Of a stretch of DNA of 64,000 nt, positions 1-8,959 are shown piece after piece (position 1 is the first letter of the stretch; every line of letters starts with the position of its first letter). A model generated the notes under the pieces. The model was not told where the DNA came from. It ran no database searches and saw nothing but the letters and a program-made list of their open reading frames with translations. This stretch comes from Rhodobacteraceae bacterium S2214. Its GTDB lineage: Bacteria; Pseudomonadota; Alphaproteobacteria; Rhodobacterales; Rhodobacteraceae. The stretch spans positions 2,578,001-2,642,000 of the forward strand of contig CP081161.1 in the NCBI GenBank assembly GCA_025141675.1, in the 5' to 3' direction. The position numbers and the translations under genes were made by a program.

Positions 1-1698
1 TGCACGCATCGCCAGCTGAGGACGGCCTTCTGTGTTCACGAACAGACCGTTTTCTTCAGTGTAAGCTGCACCCGGCAGGATCACGTCAGCGCGGTGTGCG
101 CCGCGGTCGCCGTGCGAGCCCTGATAGATCACGAAAGCGCCCGGTTTGATTTCAACTTCGTCCGCGCCAAGGTTATAAACAACCTCTGCCCCGTCCAATG
201 CCGCTTCAAGACCACCTTCAGTCACGGCACCCACGTCCATCGCGCCTACGCGGCTGGCCGCTGTGTGCAGAATGAGGAATTTGGACTGTGCAGCGTCCGC
301 CGCTTTCATTGCTTGGCTTAGCACCGCTTCGCCGTCAGCTTCTGTCAATGCGCCTTGACCGACGATCATCACACCTTTGGTGCCGTGTTTGTCGGAATGG
401 TCCAAGCCAGCAAGATCAACCAGATCGTCACGACCAGAGCCGATTTGTTTGATGTCGAAAGTCAGATCATCATTTGAGCCGATGCGGGCAACGTTCGCGC
501 CGCGTGACCAAGCCTGACGCAGACGCGCGTTCAGCACAGGAGCTTCCAGACGCGGGTTGGTCCCGATCAGGACCATCATTTCCGCATCGTCGATATCTTC
601 GATCGCAGCAGTCCCCACGTAAGCGGACCGGTTGCCGATTGGCAGCTTCGCACCATCGACGCGACATTCGACGTTACCGCCCTGCCCTTCGATCAGTTGT
701 TTCAGCGCAAATGCAGCTTCAACAGGTGCCAGATCGCCAACGAGACCTGCAACCTTTTTGCCTTTCATCGCGGATGCGACGGCGGCAAGCGCTTCGGGCC
801 AGCTGGCTTTGCGCAGCTTACCGTTTTCGCGGATGTAAGGTGTGTCGAGACGCTGACGACGCAGACCGTCCCAAACGAAACGTGTTTTGTCGGAAATCCA
901 TTCTTCGTTCACGCCGTCATGGTTACGCGGCAAGAACCGCATCACTTCGCGGCCCTTGGTGTCCACGCGGATGTTTGACCCAAGCGCGTCCATCACGTCG
1001 ATGGATTCGGTTTTGGTCAATTCCCAAGGACGGGCGGTGAAAGCGTATGGTTTGGACACAAGCGCGCCAACCGGACACAGGTCAATGATATTGCCCTGCA
1101 TGTTCGAATCGAGCGTTTCGCCCAGATACGATGTAATCTCTGCATCTTCACCACGGCCAGTCTGGCCCATCTGGTGGATGCCTGCGACCTCAGTCGTGAA
1201 GCGCACACAACGGGTGCAGGAAATGCAGCGTGTCATGTGGGTTTCAACGAGCGGACCAAGATCCAGATCTTCTGTCGCGCGCTTTGGTTCGCGGAAGCGA
1301 GAGAAATCGACGCCGTAGGCCATTGCCTGATCCTGCAGATCGCATTCGCCGCCTTGGTCACAAATCGGGCAATCCAGCGGGTGGTTGATCAGGAGGAACT
1401 CCATCACGCCTTCGCGGGCCTTTTTAACCATAGGACTGTTGGTTTTCACAACAGGCGGCTGGCCTTCCGGACCGGGGCGCAGATCGCGGACCTGCATCGC
1501 GCAGGATGCGGCAGGCTTTGGCGGCCCACCGACAACTTCAACCAGACACATGCGGCAGTTGCCCGCGATGGTCAGACGTTCGTGGTAACAAAACCGCGGG
1601 ATTTCCACGCCTGCTTCTTCGCAGGCCTGGATCAGGGTCATTGCCCCATCCACCTCAACTTCGGTTCCATCAATGACGACTTTTTTCAGATCAGACAT
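1..1698 (-). CDS. nuoG: NADH-quinone oxidoreductase subunit G (3' end outside window)
   Basis: Electron-transfer subunit of the complex I peripheral arm on the cytoplasmic face of the membrane. I read it from the reverse complement of the first 1.7 kb. It starts [11 protein letters not shown] and carries the N-terminal [2Fe-2S] ferredoxin cysteines at about residues 37, 48, 51 and 66. The His-Cys cluster region ([14 protein letters not shown]) and a [4Fe-4S] CISCTRC motif follow, and then the molybdopterin-oxidoreductase-like domain, which runs off the window. The ATG at 1698 has an AAGG-like ribosome site upstream. It lies 137 bases downstream of a DUF5333 gene in the nuo cluster. Identity is certain; only the C-terminus is missing. 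Confidence 0.97.
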   Translation of the reverse strand, partial: MSDLKKVVIDGTEVEVDGAMTLIQACEEAGVEIPRFCYHERLTIAGNCRMCLVEVVGGPPKPAASCAMQVRDLRPGPEGQPPVVKTNSPMVKKAREGVMEFLLINHPLDCPICDQGGECDLQDQAMAYGVDFSRFREPKRATEDLDLGPLVETHMTRCISCTRCVRFTTEVAGIHQMGQTGRGEDAEITSYLGETLDSNMQGNIIDLCPVGALVSKPYAFTARPWELTKTESIDVMDALGSNIRVDTKGREVMRFLPRNHDGVNEEWISDKTRFVWDGLRRQRLDTPYIRENGKLRKASWPEALAAVASAMKGKKVAGLVGDLAPVEAAFALKQLIEGQGGNVECRVDGAKLPIGNRSAYVGTAAIEDIDDAEMMVLIGTNPRLEAPVLNARLRQAWSRGANVARIGSNDDLTFDIKQIGSGRDDLVDLAGLDHSDKHGTKGVMIVGQGALTEADGEAVLSQAMKAADAAQSKFLILHTAASRVGAMDVGAVTEGGLEAALDGAEVVYNLGADEVEIKPGAFVIYQGSHGDRGAHRADVILPGAAYTEENGLFVNTEGRPQLAMRA

Positions 1699-1835
1699 AT
1701 CGCGCCTTTTCGTTCCGCATGCAGCACCACACATGAAAATGCGTGACGGCTTTGGAAGGCGTTCTAGCGGATGGTCGCACCCGATACCAGACGCTAGGCC
1801 ATCTTTTTGAAGCTGAAATGTGAGGTTGTTAACCC

Positions 1836-2243
1836 TTACCCGCGCAACAGGTAACCAATCGTGGATTCTTTTGCGATTTCAGCACGTCCAACCGTGCAAT
1901 GTGACGCGGCATTTCCGGGTGTGGCCCCCATCGCGGCAAGCCGCTGACGTGCGATTGCTTCAAGACGGTCCTGTTCGCCTTTGTCTTTGCGGAACGCGTC
2001 AATCTGCGCGGACGTAAACCCGAGGCCTTTGGCGTGGTTTTGAAGCTGGTTCAGATAACCCAGACCGCGCAGGGTCCGTGCCGAAATACCATCGCAGACT
2101 TCAGAAATCTCGTAGGCGATTCCAACTGCGATCAAACCTTCGGTGACATAGCCGACATCACGGAGCGACTGCTGTGCCGTGGCTGCGTTAGTCATCAGTC
2201 CAAGGGACAGAACCCCAGCGGTGGCGATTTTTGAAAGCGTCAT
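1836..2243 (-). CDS. DUF5333 family exported protein in nuo locus
   Basis: Protein of 135 residues with a typical signal peptide ([10 protein letters not shown]...ATAQQ, cleavage near residue 24), so probably periplasmic. The mature part has a [13 protein letters not shown] first half and a Cys in [20 protein letters not shown] near the end. This layout (one Cys early, one late, 'GxGEIA/GRAEIA' before the C-terminus) matches the lipoprotein at 4366-4770, so I take both as DUF5333 paralogues; the function is unknown. AAAGGA lies 9 bases before the ATG. The gap upstream holds a perfect palindrome and could carry its own promoter, while nuoG follows downstream. Confidence 0.8.
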   Translation of the reverse strand: MTLSKIATAGVLSLGLMTNAATAQQSLRDVGYVTEGLIAVGIAYEISEVCDGISARTLRGLGYLNQLQNHAKGLGFTSAQIDAFRKDKGEQDRLEAIARQRLAAMGATPGNAASHCTVGRAEIAKESTIGYLLRG

Positions 2244-2305
2244 TGTTCGTTATTCCTTTGTGCGAGGCACATATACTGCGTTGGTGAAGACATTGGGTGA
2301 CGCGC

Positions 2306-2324
2306 CTTGATATTCAATATCAAG
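2306..2324. promoter_or_regulatory. Perfect 9+9 palindrome upstream of the DUF5333-nuoG pair
   Basis: CTTGATATT, one central base, then AATATCAAG: a perfect inverted repeat in the 111-base gap between the 77-residue membrane protein gene and the DUF5333 gene. The tight spacing looks like a dimeric operator rather than a terminator, because no T run follows. Regulation of the distal part of the nuo locus is inference. Confidence 0.35.
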
Positions 2325-2354
2325 AGCCGTTTGCTGGCAAGCTTCGGCCCAAAT

Positions 2355-2588
2355 TCAAGACCTGCGTTTGCGGTCGCGCGTTGGGCTGATTCCACCCTTT
2401 GCCTTGCGTAGAAACGCAATTGTCAGGATCAATCCCATACCGCCCAACACGAATACGAAACCAAGCGCCCACTTGGGTGCTATGCCTGCTTCTGTTGCTT
2501 GATAGGTGTACCAGCTTGGCCCGCCCGTAATGATCGCTGTTGCGATTGCCGCCAAAAAGCTGAGTAATCCGTCCCACATCGTCTTCAT
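2355..2588 (-). CDS. Small two-TM membrane protein in nuo locus
   Basis: Protein of 77 residues. The longer reading frame upstream is a shadow of the preceding gene. The start at MKTMWDGLLSF overlaps the stop of the DUF3291 gene by 4 bases (ATGA), which indicates translational coupling. Two hydrophobic segments (about residues 7-22 and 38-57) are followed by a basic tail (TRDRKRRS), suggesting an inner-membrane hairpin with a cytoplasmic C-terminus. I do not recognise a family. It belongs to the accessory block between nuoF and nuoG, and a role in complex I is only suggested by position. Confidence 0.7.
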   Translation of the reverse strand: MKTMWDGLLSFLAAIATAIITGGPSWYTYQATEAGIAPKWALGFVFVLGGMGLILTIAFLRKAKGGISPTRDRKRRS

Positions 2589-3052
2589 AAAGTGTCGTCC
2601 TGTTTTGTCATATGGGACCAGCCGAATGCATGGTCGGAATCGCCATGCTGTTTCAGATGGTCCAAGCGTGCCAATGCTTCGTCGATCGTCGGGGTATGGC
2701 CCACAGGAACCCACCACATCACGAAATGCTTGTCGGCCAAGGCTTCGAACCATTCGGCTTTGCGGTCCATGAATTTCTTGTGGAGCGTCTGGTACACAAA
2801 AGTCTTGAGGCTATCGTAGTCTTCCCAAACGGTCAGGTTTGCTACAAACAACGGATCACCATCCAGCTTCACATCCGTGTTCCCCGTCCCCGGTTCGCCC
2901 GACCCTTCCATCATCCACACAAACCCCGGCATCCGTTTGCCAAGCCCGTTGATCCGGTCGAGATTGTTCATGAAATCAGCGACACGCGGATCATCTGTCG
3001 GGGCGACAAGGCGTCCAACATTGAGTTCGGCGAGGTGCATTGTTTGGGTCAT
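2585..3052 (-). CDS. DUF3291 domain protein
   Basis: Protein of 155 residues starting MTQTMHLAELNVGRL. The His-Leu-Ala-Glu-x-Asn opening, the NNLDRIN segment, and the later NLTVWEDYDSLKTFVYQ and MWWVPVGHTPT segments are the pattern of DUF3291, a ferredoxin-like fold related to dimeric alpha/beta-barrel monooxygenase-like proteins; the substrate is unknown. The ATG overlaps the stop of the upstream membrane-protein gene by 4 bases, and its own stop overlaps the next start the same way, so three genes form a tightly coupled unit. It is soluble, with no signal peptide. An upstream extension of 18 residues is possible but has no family support. Confidence 0.85.
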   Translation of the reverse strand: MTQTMHLAELNVGRLVAPTDDPRVADFMNNLDRINGLGKRMPGFVWMMEGSGEPGTGNTDVKLDGDPLFVANLTVWEDYDSLKTFVYQTLHKKFMDRKAEWFEALADKHFVMWWVPVGHTPTIDEALARLDHLKQHGDSDHAFGWSHMTKQDDTL

Positions 3053-3369
3053 GGGGCTGTTATTAGTTGATATCCTTGAACAAGCAATAAGATGAAAAAG
3101 CAGCAACAGAGAATTGCAACAAAACGCTCAATCCCGAGAGTGAGTTCGAGCAGCAAACCAATGCAGGCCTGCGCAATCGCGTAGACACCGATCAGCATGG
3201 CAACCACGCCAACAAATAGCAGCCATGACGCGGTTTCAAATACATAAACCTGCAAACACATCAGGATGCCGCCAGTCGCAAACATGCCAAATGCAATCGC
3301 CAGCTCAACCATTGCTTCGGAAATACCTTCGCGTTTTTGGTCCTTGTTCCGCGTGGGCAGTAATTTCAC
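3049..3369 (-). CDS. Hypothetical membrane protein, 106 residues
   Basis: A charged N-terminus (KLLPTRNKDQKREG) is followed by three hydrophobic segments at about residues 20-42, 48-72 and 80-103, the last containing a CCC run (LCCCFFILLL). No family is recognised. The stop overlaps the DUF3291 start by 4 bases and the gene begins 10 bases after the lipoprotein gene, so it is inside the nuoF-nuoG accessory block. Likely an integral inner-membrane protein; a link to complex I is inferred from position only. Confidence 0.65.
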   Translation of the reverse strand: MKLLPTRNKDQKREGISEAMVELAIAFGMFATGGILMCLQVYVFETASWLLFVGVVAMLIGVYAIAQACIGLLLELTLGIERFVAILCCCFFILLLVQGYQLITAP

Positions 3370-3379
3370 AGTGAAATCC

Positions 3380-3916
3380 CTACCCTACACGCTTTAGAAA
3401 TGAGCCAACCAATGTCCCGTTGTCCATTTCACGCGCGCCGTCGCTGCAGCTGTTGGATGATGGCGATACTGCGAGCCGCAAAAGAACGCTTCCGCCAAAG
3501 TCAGCAAGCATGCCGGAGTTCAGGCCAGTCATCGCTAAAGCCGTCGGGTTGCGTGTTCCAGTTCGGTTCGCGATCCGCGAGTTTGCTTCCATTGGAATTC
3601 CCATCCGGTCTGCAAAATCAAGTAGCACCTGCGGATCATCCTGCTCGAGACGCGCCATTTCATTGGTCAGGATATTATTGCGTCGCGCGATGGCCGCCCG
3701 ATCAAGTTGAAGAGGCAAGCACGCTTGAACGATATCGCGTGCGAGTTTGCTGGCGACGCTTTGGTCCAGCATAAAATCATACATCTGCTGGGCCGACGTG
3801 AACCGGATTTCGCGAGCGTCGGTTATCGGCGCATTTGCCGAACACGCCGACAAGAACCAAACTAGACTTAGCCCACGGACATGCGCCCTAGAACGCTTCG
3901 AAAACAAAGAAACCAT
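3380..3916 (-). CDS. Putative lipoprotein of the nuo accessory block
   Basis: Protein of 178 residues from ATG 3916. A start further upstream would run through the preceding gene and would bury the signal sequence. The N-terminus has a basic stretch (SKRSRAHVR), a hydrophobic core (GLSLVWF) and a lipobox LSAC, so it is probably lipidated near residue 25. The mature protein is mostly helical and polar (ASKLARDIVQACLPLQLDRAAIARR...). Its last Cys is in SSNSCSDGAREM. The N-terminal half resembles the layout of the DUF5333 proteins, but I would not assign it to that family. It overlaps the upstream 139-residue gene by 29 bases. Confidence 0.65.
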   Translation of the reverse strand: MVSLFSKRSRAHVRGLSLVWFLSACSANAPITDAREIRFTSAQQMYDFMLDQSVASKLARDIVQACLPLQLDRAAIARRNNILTNEMARLEQDDPQVLLDFADRMGIPMEANSRIANRTGTRNPTALAMTGLNSGMLADFGGSVLLRLAVSPSSNSCSDGAREMDNGTLVGSFLKRVG

Positions 3917-4307
3917 CCACATCCACTTTGCCGTTGGGACCGTCGTTATAGCCGTAAATCTGGGTTTCGCCCGCGCCTTGAATGCGACCGACAACGATGG
4001 CGGCGTAGTTGAAACCGCCTTGGTCAAAGAATTGGTGGTGCGTGATTGTGCGGACCCGTTGCCCATTATCAAGCGTGCAGACCAGTTGCGAATTGAAGAT
4101 GTTGCCGACGACTTTGAAATAGTCCCCGTTCAGGACCACGGATTTGTCGACTGCGATGCCTTCGCCGACTACGTCACATTGGCCACGATTGAATGCCGTC
4201 ATGTCCATCACAAGACCAAGCTGGCCATCGGGGACTTGGGGGCGTGCCGGTGCGCAGGCTGTCGTTGCGATCAAGGCTGTTGCTGTGATGGCTTTTCTGA
4301 ATGACAT
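3888..4307 (-). CDS. Hypothetical exported (lipo)protein, 139 residues
   Basis: Starts MSFRKAITATALIATTAC. A GAAAGGGA ribosome site sits just before this ATG, which favours it over an in-frame ATG 18 codons upstream. A weak lipobox (ATTAC) suggests a lipoprotein. The mature part looks like a small beta-rich domain (GQLGLVMDMTAFNRGQCDVVGEG..., HHQFFDQGGFNYAAIVVGRI). No family is recognised. It is part of the run of small genes between nuoF and nuoG and overlaps the next gene. Confidence 0.65.
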   Translation of the reverse strand: MSFRKAITATALIATTACAPARPQVPDGQLGLVMDMTAFNRGQCDVVGEGIAVDKSVVLNGDYFKVVGNIFNSQLVCTLDNGQRVRTITHHQFFDQGGFNYAAIVVGRIQGAGETQIYGYNDGPNGKVDVDGFFVFEAF

Positions 4308-4365
4308 GGCGGTCCCTTTCGGCGTTTTGCTTAGCCTAGCAAGGACGTGTCGGATGTCCATGCAC

Positions 4366-4770
4366 CTATGAGGCGATCAAAACCGCGCTCAGCGCAGATT
4401 TCCGCGCAATTTCGCCTGATCCGACGACACAAAGGTTGGTGTCGGTCAGGGGGGTTTCGTAACGCGCTTGCAAAGAACGGGTTGCGACGTCTTCTTCAAG
4501 ATCAATGGCGCGGGTGTTGGCCGCCGCAGCAAGCCCGCGTCGTCCACCGCCAAAACGGTGGGCAATCAGGGCTTGGTTAAAACGATCATTGAAGGAAATA
4601 CTTGGGCAGGCATTGGCGACTGTTTGGGCCAATGCCGTTTGCGCAAAGAACTGCGCGTCGGTCGTCGCCAGAAGTGCGGCGACGGCCGTCGGGTCCCCTT
4701 GGATCATAGGGGCAGGACGCGGGGCACAGCCCGCGACCATCACTACCAAAAGGACCGCTAGTTTCCGCAT
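4366..4770 (-). CDS. DUF5333-like lipoprotein directly after nuoF
   Basis: Protein of 134 residues with a lipoprotein signal ([15 protein letters not shown], lipobox VAGC). The mature part shares with the protein at 1836-2243 the order: helical ALAQTVANACPSISFN region, a gly-rich middle, and a C-terminal NLCVVGSGEIARKSALSAVL segment (compare [18 protein letters not shown]). The ATG overlaps the nuoF stop (ATGA-type overlap at 4770), so it is translated with nuoF. Function unknown; a periplasmic or membrane-anchored role near complex I is inferred. Confidence 0.75.
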   Translation of the reverse strand: MRKLAVLLVVMVAGCAPRPAPMIQGDPTAVAALLATTDAQFFAQTALAQTVANACPSISFNDRFNQALIAHRFGGGRRGLAAAANTRAIDLEEDVATRSLQARYETPLTDTNLCVVGSGEIARKSALSAVLIAS

Positions 4771-6056
4771 TATTCAGCCGCGATCACGCCGCGCTTGGAC
4801 TTAATGCGGTCTTCGATTTCGGGACGGAAGTTCTTGATCAGACCTTGGATCGGCCAAGCTGCTGCGTCACCCAGCGCACAGATTGTGTGGCCTTCGACCT
4901 GCTTGGTCACGTCCCAAAGCATGTCGATTTCTTCCGGATCAGCTTCGCCTTTGACCAGACGCTCCATCACGCGCATCATCCATCCCGTACCTTCACGGCA
5001 CGGCGTACATTGGCCGCAGCTTTCGTGCTTGTAGAACTTGGCAAGACGCCAGATCGCTTTGATCATGTCGACGGAGTTATCCATGACGATCACGGCAGCA
5101 GTCCCAAGGCCGGAGCCAAGTTCACCGCGCAGGTAATCGAAGTCCATGATCGCGTCTTTCATGTGTTCGCCGCGTACACATGGCACGGACGACCCACCCG
5201 GGATCACGGCTTGCAGGTTGTCCCAGCCGCCGCGAATGCCGCCGCAATGCTTTTCGATCAGTTCTTCGAACGTGATCGACATTTCTTCCTCAACCACACA
5301 CGGGTTATTCACGTGGCCGGAAATCGCAAACAGCTTGGTGCCTGCATTGTTCGGACGGCCCATGCCAGCGAACCAGCTTCCGCCGCGACGCAGGATGGTC
5401 GGCACCACAGCAATTGATTCGACGTTATTCACAGTTGTCGGGCAACCATAAAGGCCCGCGCCCGCAGGGAATGGCGGCTTCATCCGCGGCATACCCTTTT
5501 TCCCTTCGAGGGATTCGAGAAGCGCGGTTTCTTCACCACAGATGTATGCCCCTGCCCCGTGTGACAGGAAAATGTCGAAGTCCCAGCCAGAGCCGCAAGC
5601 GTTCTTGCCAACGAGACCCGCGTCATATGCTTCGTCAATCGCGGCCTGCAGCGCTTCTTTTTCGCGGATGTATTCGCCGCGAATGTAGATGTGGCAGGTG
5701 TTTGCGTTCATCGCGAAGGATGCGATCAGGCAGCCTTCGATCAATGTGTGCGGATCATGGCGCATGATCTCGCGGTCTTTACATGTGCCCGGCTCGGATT
5801 CATCCGCGTTCACAACAAGGTATGCCGGACGACCATCCGATTCTTTTGGCATGAACGACCATTTCAGGCCAGTTGGGAAGCCCGCGCCACCGCGTCCACG
5901 CAGACCAGATGCTTTCATTTCGTCGACGATCCAATCGCGGCCCTTTTTAATGATGGCGGCAGTGCCATCCCAATGTCCACGCGCCTGCGCACCTTTCAAA
6001 GTGCGGTCATGCATACCGTAGATGTTGGTAAAAATGCGGTCCTGATCTTTGAGCAT
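4770..6056 (-). CDS. nuoF: NADH-quinone oxidoreductase subunit F (NADH-binding)
   Basis: Flavoprotein that binds NADH and FMN and starts electron transfer in complex I. At 428 residues it has normal length. The Gly-rich NADH site [16 protein letters not shown] is near residue 53, the FMN region [17 protein letters not shown] near 170, and the N3 [4Fe-4S] cysteines lie in [12 protein letters not shown] (about 346-357) plus the distal Cys in HTICALGD. It is preceded by a DUF5337 gene with a gap of only 6 bases and overlaps the DUF5333-like lipoprotein gene. Confidence 0.98.
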   Translation of the reverse strand: MLKDQDRIFTNIYGMHDRTLKGAQARGHWDGTAAIIKKGRDWIVDEMKASGLRGRGGAGFPTGLKWSFMPKESDGRPAYLVVNADESEPGTCKDREIMRHDPHTLIEGCLIASFAMNANTCHIYIRGEYIREKEALQAAIDEAYDAGLVGKNACGSGWDFDIFLSHGAGAYICGEETALLESLEGKKGMPRMKPPFPAGAGLYGCPTTVNNVESIAVVPTILRRGGSWFAGMGRPNNAGTKLFAISGHVNNPCVVEEEMSITFEELIEKHCGGIRGGWDNLQAVIPGGSSVPCVRGEHMKDAIMDFDYLRGELGSGLGTAAVIVMDNSVDMIKAIWRLAKFYKHESCGQCTPCREGTGWMMRVMERLVKGEADPEEIDMLWDVTKQVEGHTICALGDAAAWPIQGLIKNFRPEIEDRIKSKRGVIAAE

Positions 6057-6062
6057 CGTTTC

Positions 6063-6287
6063 TCAGCCTTTGTCGGTCTGGCGGGCCCGCCAGAGTTGAT
6101 AGGTGTTCCATAGCGCAAACCCGAATCCGGCGAGCGCTGCAAGGTCAAAAAGTGCGATAACCCGATTGGGCCACCCGTATTCTTTGCCCAATGCGGTGAA
6201 CAACACCCACAAAACACCAGTCGCAGCCATAATCAACGCGACGCGTTGCCCTGCTTTTGCTTCTGTTGTCTTTCCTGTGGGTGTCAT
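6063..6287 (-). CDS. DUF5337 family small membrane protein
   Basis: Protein of 74 residues with two TM segments (about 14-33 and 42-62) separated by a short GKEYGWPNR loop, and a basic C-terminus (YQLWRARQTDKG). The size, the two-helix plan and the position directly before nuoF match the DUF5337 family of Rhodobacterales. It lies 12 bases after the H3TH-domain gene and 6 bases before nuoF. No catalytic residues; an assembly or stabilising role in complex I is possible but unproven. Confidence 0.8.
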   Translation of the reverse strand: MTPTGKTTEAKAGQRVALIMAATGVLWVLFTALGKEYGWPNRVIALFDLAALAGFGFALWNTYQLWRARQTDKG

Positions 6288-6299
6288 TCTTACACGGCG

Positions 6300-7214
6300 T
6301 TAGTAAACGCCGCCTTTCTCTACTTTCTTGGAAAATTCGGTATCGCCACCAGCGGCCAGAATTTTCGCTTGATCGACCCAGCCATCACGGCTGACGCGGC
6401 CTTTGAAGCCTTTGAGGTTCGCATCGACCCAAGCCACTTCTTGTGCGGACCAGCCAGCAACCTGATCAAAGTGGTATACGCCCATTTCATTGAGCATGTT
6501 TTCCATCTTTGGACCGACGCCTTTGATTTCCTTGAGGTTATCAGCGCCACCGTCACGGGCGGCTGTCAGCATCTCGGGCTTCGCGCCTTCGTTTTCGCCT
6601 TCAATCACGCCGTCGCCGTCGTAATCTTTGTCGCCGGAACCACCGGTCATTTCAGCAGAGGCTTCGGCAACTTTCGCTGGTGTGTCCAGCTTTTCATCGA
6701 CAACAGGCGCTTTTTCAGCGGCAGCACCGCCACCTTCGTATTTCCATTCGCCTTTGCGTGCGGCCAGATCGTCCTGCCCTGGTAACGCAGCGGATGAAGT
6801 CACCTTGGCCGCTGCCGCAGCCGAGGCACCATCGGTTTTGACCTGCGGATCGGTCATTTCGACCGCTTTCGCTTCTTCATCTTTCATCGCAGCATCTGTC
6901 GTGATCTGCGGATCAACAGCAACGGCCGTCGTTTCATCAGCAACATCGCGTGTCGCAGCGGCAGACGCGGCGGTGCTGGCAGTTGGCGCAGTCCCTGCCC
7001 CGACACCAGCCGTACCAGCCTCGACCGGACCGGACGCAGGTTCACGCCAGCCCAACATCAAGATGATGGCGACGATAATCGCGATTACAATTGCAAGAAA
7101 AAGGGCGCCCAGAAAACTCCAGTCGAACACCACAAAGGATAGCGCACCGCCGATAAAGCCGAACAGGCCGGCGACGACGAGGATACCCATACTTATTGGC
7201 GCAGTATTATTCAT
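6300..7214 (-). CDS. Membrane-anchored H3TH/HhH-domain protein paralogous to the NuoE tail
   Basis: Protein of 304 residues: two N-terminal TM segments (about 8-30 and 34-54), a long low-complexity Ala/Thr/Glu linker (about 60-210), and a compact domain at about 212-286 with the helix-hairpin-helix core IKGVGPKMENMLNEMGVYHF. That domain is nearly the same as residues 328-401 of NuoE next door (core [20 protein letters not shown]). The type is the 'predicted 5' DNA nuclease, H3TH' group, but no nuclease active site is visible and I would not call it a nuclease. The 161-base gap upstream may hold its own promoter. Confidence 0.8.
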   Translation of the reverse strand: MNNTAPISMGILVVAGLFGFIGGALSFVVFDWSFLGALFLAIVIAIIVAIILMLGWREPASGPVEAGTAGVGAGTAPTASTAASAAATRDVADETTAVAVDPQITTDAAMKDEEAKAVEMTDPQVKTDGASAAAAAKVTSSAALPGQDDLAARKGEWKYEGGGAAAEKAPVVDEKLDTPAKVAEASAEMTGGSGDKDYDGDGVIEGENEGAKPEMLTAARDGGADNLKEIKGVGPKMENMLNEMGVYHFDQVAGWSAQEVAWVDANLKGFKGRVSRDGWVDQAKILAAGGDTEFSKKVEKGGVY

Positions 7215-7253
7215 AGCAGTCTAATCTCCATACAAGCGGCGTGTGTTACCACC

Positions 7254-7280
7254 ATCTTAACAGCTAGGGATCGGGCGCAA
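7254..7280 (-). promoter_or_regulatory. Candidate sigma-70-type promoter for the H3TH-DUF5337-nuoF segment
   Basis: On the minus strand a TTGCGC box is followed by 15 bases and a good -10 box, TAAGAT, inside the 161-base gap after nuoE. This is the largest gap between core nuo genes apart from those around nuoA/nuoB and nuoG. Match by eye only. Confidence 0.3.
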
Positions 7281-7375
7281 ACTGCACCTTTCATCCCCCC
7301 ACGGGGCATAGATAGCCCATTTGTGCGGAATCTGATAAGAAAATGTGAATTCATACAGGCCGCCGCCTGTTGCGA

Positions 7376-8590
7376 TTACTCCTCTGCGAAGGCTTTGGCC
7401 TGAGAAACCCAGTCATCCCGAATGATCCGGCCTTTGAATTTCAGGCGATTATCGACCCACTGAATTTCGTCGGACGTCCATTTGGCGATCTGATCAAAAT
7501 GGTAGAAACCAAGGTCGTTCAACACGCCTTCCAGTTTCGGGCCAACACCGCTTATCCGTTTCAGATCATCTGCCCCGCCTGCACGGGCTGCGGTCAGAAC
7601 CTCTGGTTGCTTTTCAGGACCGTCTGCCGCAGCGACAGGCGCTGGCGCTGCTTTGGCCTTAGCGGCAGCATCGGTCTTACCCTTTGTCGCAGCAGGCTTT
7701 GCGGCCGGTTTTGTTTTTGGCTTCGCCTTTGACACGGGTGTATTTTCCGCATCGGCGATTTCTTCTTTGCGTCGTTCTTCGGCTGCGCGCGCTGCTGGCG
7801 TTTTCTTCGCATCAGCCGCATTTTCAGCAGCTGTTTTCTTTGGCGCAGCTTTCTTTTTTGCGGCAGGTTTGGTTTTCACTTCACCATCCAACCAAGGCGT
7901 CAAAATCGGCACTTCGGTTCCATCGATCCGTTTGACCGTATCGCCGATGTCTGTCGCCAATTGCACAGATGCGTTGTATTTGGTTTTGCCGCTATCGTAT
8001 TCAGTCAACGATGTCAGACCCTTAAGCGGTTCAGCCGCGTAACGGCCGTTCTGCGGACCCGGTGTCGGGACCTTGCCGGCAGCCAGTTCGTCGATGATTT
8101 CGGACAGGCGTTCAGCGGTTAGGTCTTCGTAGTAGTCTTTGCCGATCTGAGCCATTGGCGCGTTTGCGCAAGAGCCCAAACATTCGACTTCTTCCCATGA
8201 AAACTTACCGTCGGCGGACAGTGCATGCGCTTTATCCGCGATCTTGTCTTTGCAGACACCGATTAGATCTTCCGCGCCGCAGATCATGCAAGATAGCGTG
8301 CCGCAGACCTGAATATGCGCCACAGTACCAACAGGTTGTAGCTGGAACATGAAGTAGAACGATGCCACTTCGAGCGCTCGGATGTAGGCAAGGCCCAGCA
8401 TTTCCGCAACATATTCAATCGCCGGACGAGTCAACCAACCTTCCTGTTCCTGCGCACGCCACAGGATAGGAATAATCGCAGATGCCTGCCGCCCTTCTGG
8501 GTATTTCGTCGTCTGAGCTTCGGCCCATTTCTGGTTCTCAGGCGTGAAGGCGAAGCTTTCGGGCTGATCAGGGTGTAGTCTACGCAGCAT
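7376..8590 (-). CDS. nuoE: NADH-quinone oxidoreductase subunit E with long C-terminal extension
   Basis: The N-terminal 170 residues are a standard thioredoxin-like [2Fe-2S] NuoE, with cluster ligands in CGTLSC (about 96-101) and ECLGSC (about 138-143). A typical NuoE ends here. This one runs to 404 residues through a Lys/Ala/Pro-rich linker (about 235-325, [14 protein letters not shown] type) into a C-terminal helix-hairpin-helix domain (328-401) almost identical to the one in the neighbouring membrane protein. The core transfers electrons from FMN in the NuoEF module. The extension may tether or stabilise the module; that is inference. Confidence 0.96.
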   Translation of the reverse strand: MLRRLHPDQPESFAFTPENQKWAEAQTTKYPEGRQASAIIPILWRAQEQEGWLTRPAIEYVAEMLGLAYIRALEVASFYFMFQLQPVGTVAHIQVCGTLSCMICGAEDLIGVCKDKIADKAHALSADGKFSWEEVECLGSCANAPMAQIGKDYYEDLTAERLSEIIDELAAGKVPTPGPQNGRYAAEPLKGLTSLTEYDSGKTKYNASVQLATDIGDTVKRIDGTEVPILTPWLDGEVKTKPAAKKKAAPKKTAAENAADAKKTPAARAAEERRKEEIADAENTPVSKAKPKTKPAAKPAATKGKTDAAAKAKAAPAPVAAADGPEKQPEVLTAARAGGADDLKRISGVGPKLEGVLNDLGFYHFDQIAKWTSDEIQWVDNRLKFKGRIIRDDWVSQAKAFAEE

Positions 8591-8643
8591 CTTAGGTCTT
8601 CCGGTTCAGATCGGGGCAGCAGCCGTTAGCAGGCCGCAGGCCG

Positions 8644-8940
8644 TTAAATACAGTTGTTTGACGACAGACGGACAGTGTCCGTGCCATCCGGCGCAAGTAC
8701 GCCATCAGTTTCAAGTGCGACGGTCAGTGTCGCAAGCTGGTCTTGGTTGATCGAAGCTTGGGACATGATCGGACCAATTGTTGCGATGTTGATCACGCAG
8801 CCGTTGGCTTCGATCGCCGCGACAAAGCGTTCTTTGTCCGACAGTTGACGTGTCGGTGCTGACGCTTCTTGCGTGCCGGAACACGCCACCAATGACAGGG
8901 CGGCAATAATAGCAAATCCGGATTTCATCATGATCTTCAT
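8644..8940 (-). CDS. Small lipoprotein between nuoD and nuoE
   Basis: Protein of 98 residues, MKIMMKSGFAIIAALSLVAC with a good lipobox (LVAC); an alternative start at the third Met (8928) leaves the signal peptide intact. The mature part has two Cys (NGCVIN and SNNCI at the very end) and a short helical middle (SQASINQDQLATLTVAL). No family is recognised. It begins 19 bases after nuoD and lies 53 bases before nuoE. Probably periplasmic and membrane-anchored. Confidence 0.7.
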   Translation of the reverse strand: MKIMMKSGFAIIAALSLVACSGTQEASAPTRQLSDKERFVAAIEANGCVINIATIGPIMSQASINQDQLATLTVALETDGVLAPDGTDTVRLSSNNCI

Positions 8941-8959
8941 CCCCTACTCTTTATAAAAA

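Noticed and set aside
2306..2324. FNR box
   Set aside because: The TTGAT and ATCAA halves are 7 bases apart instead of 4, so it does not fit the FNR consensus.
7376..8590. nuoE as a fusion created by frameshift or misassembly
   Set aside because: The frame is open throughout, the linker is typical low-complexity sequence, and long NuoE tails are known in this order.
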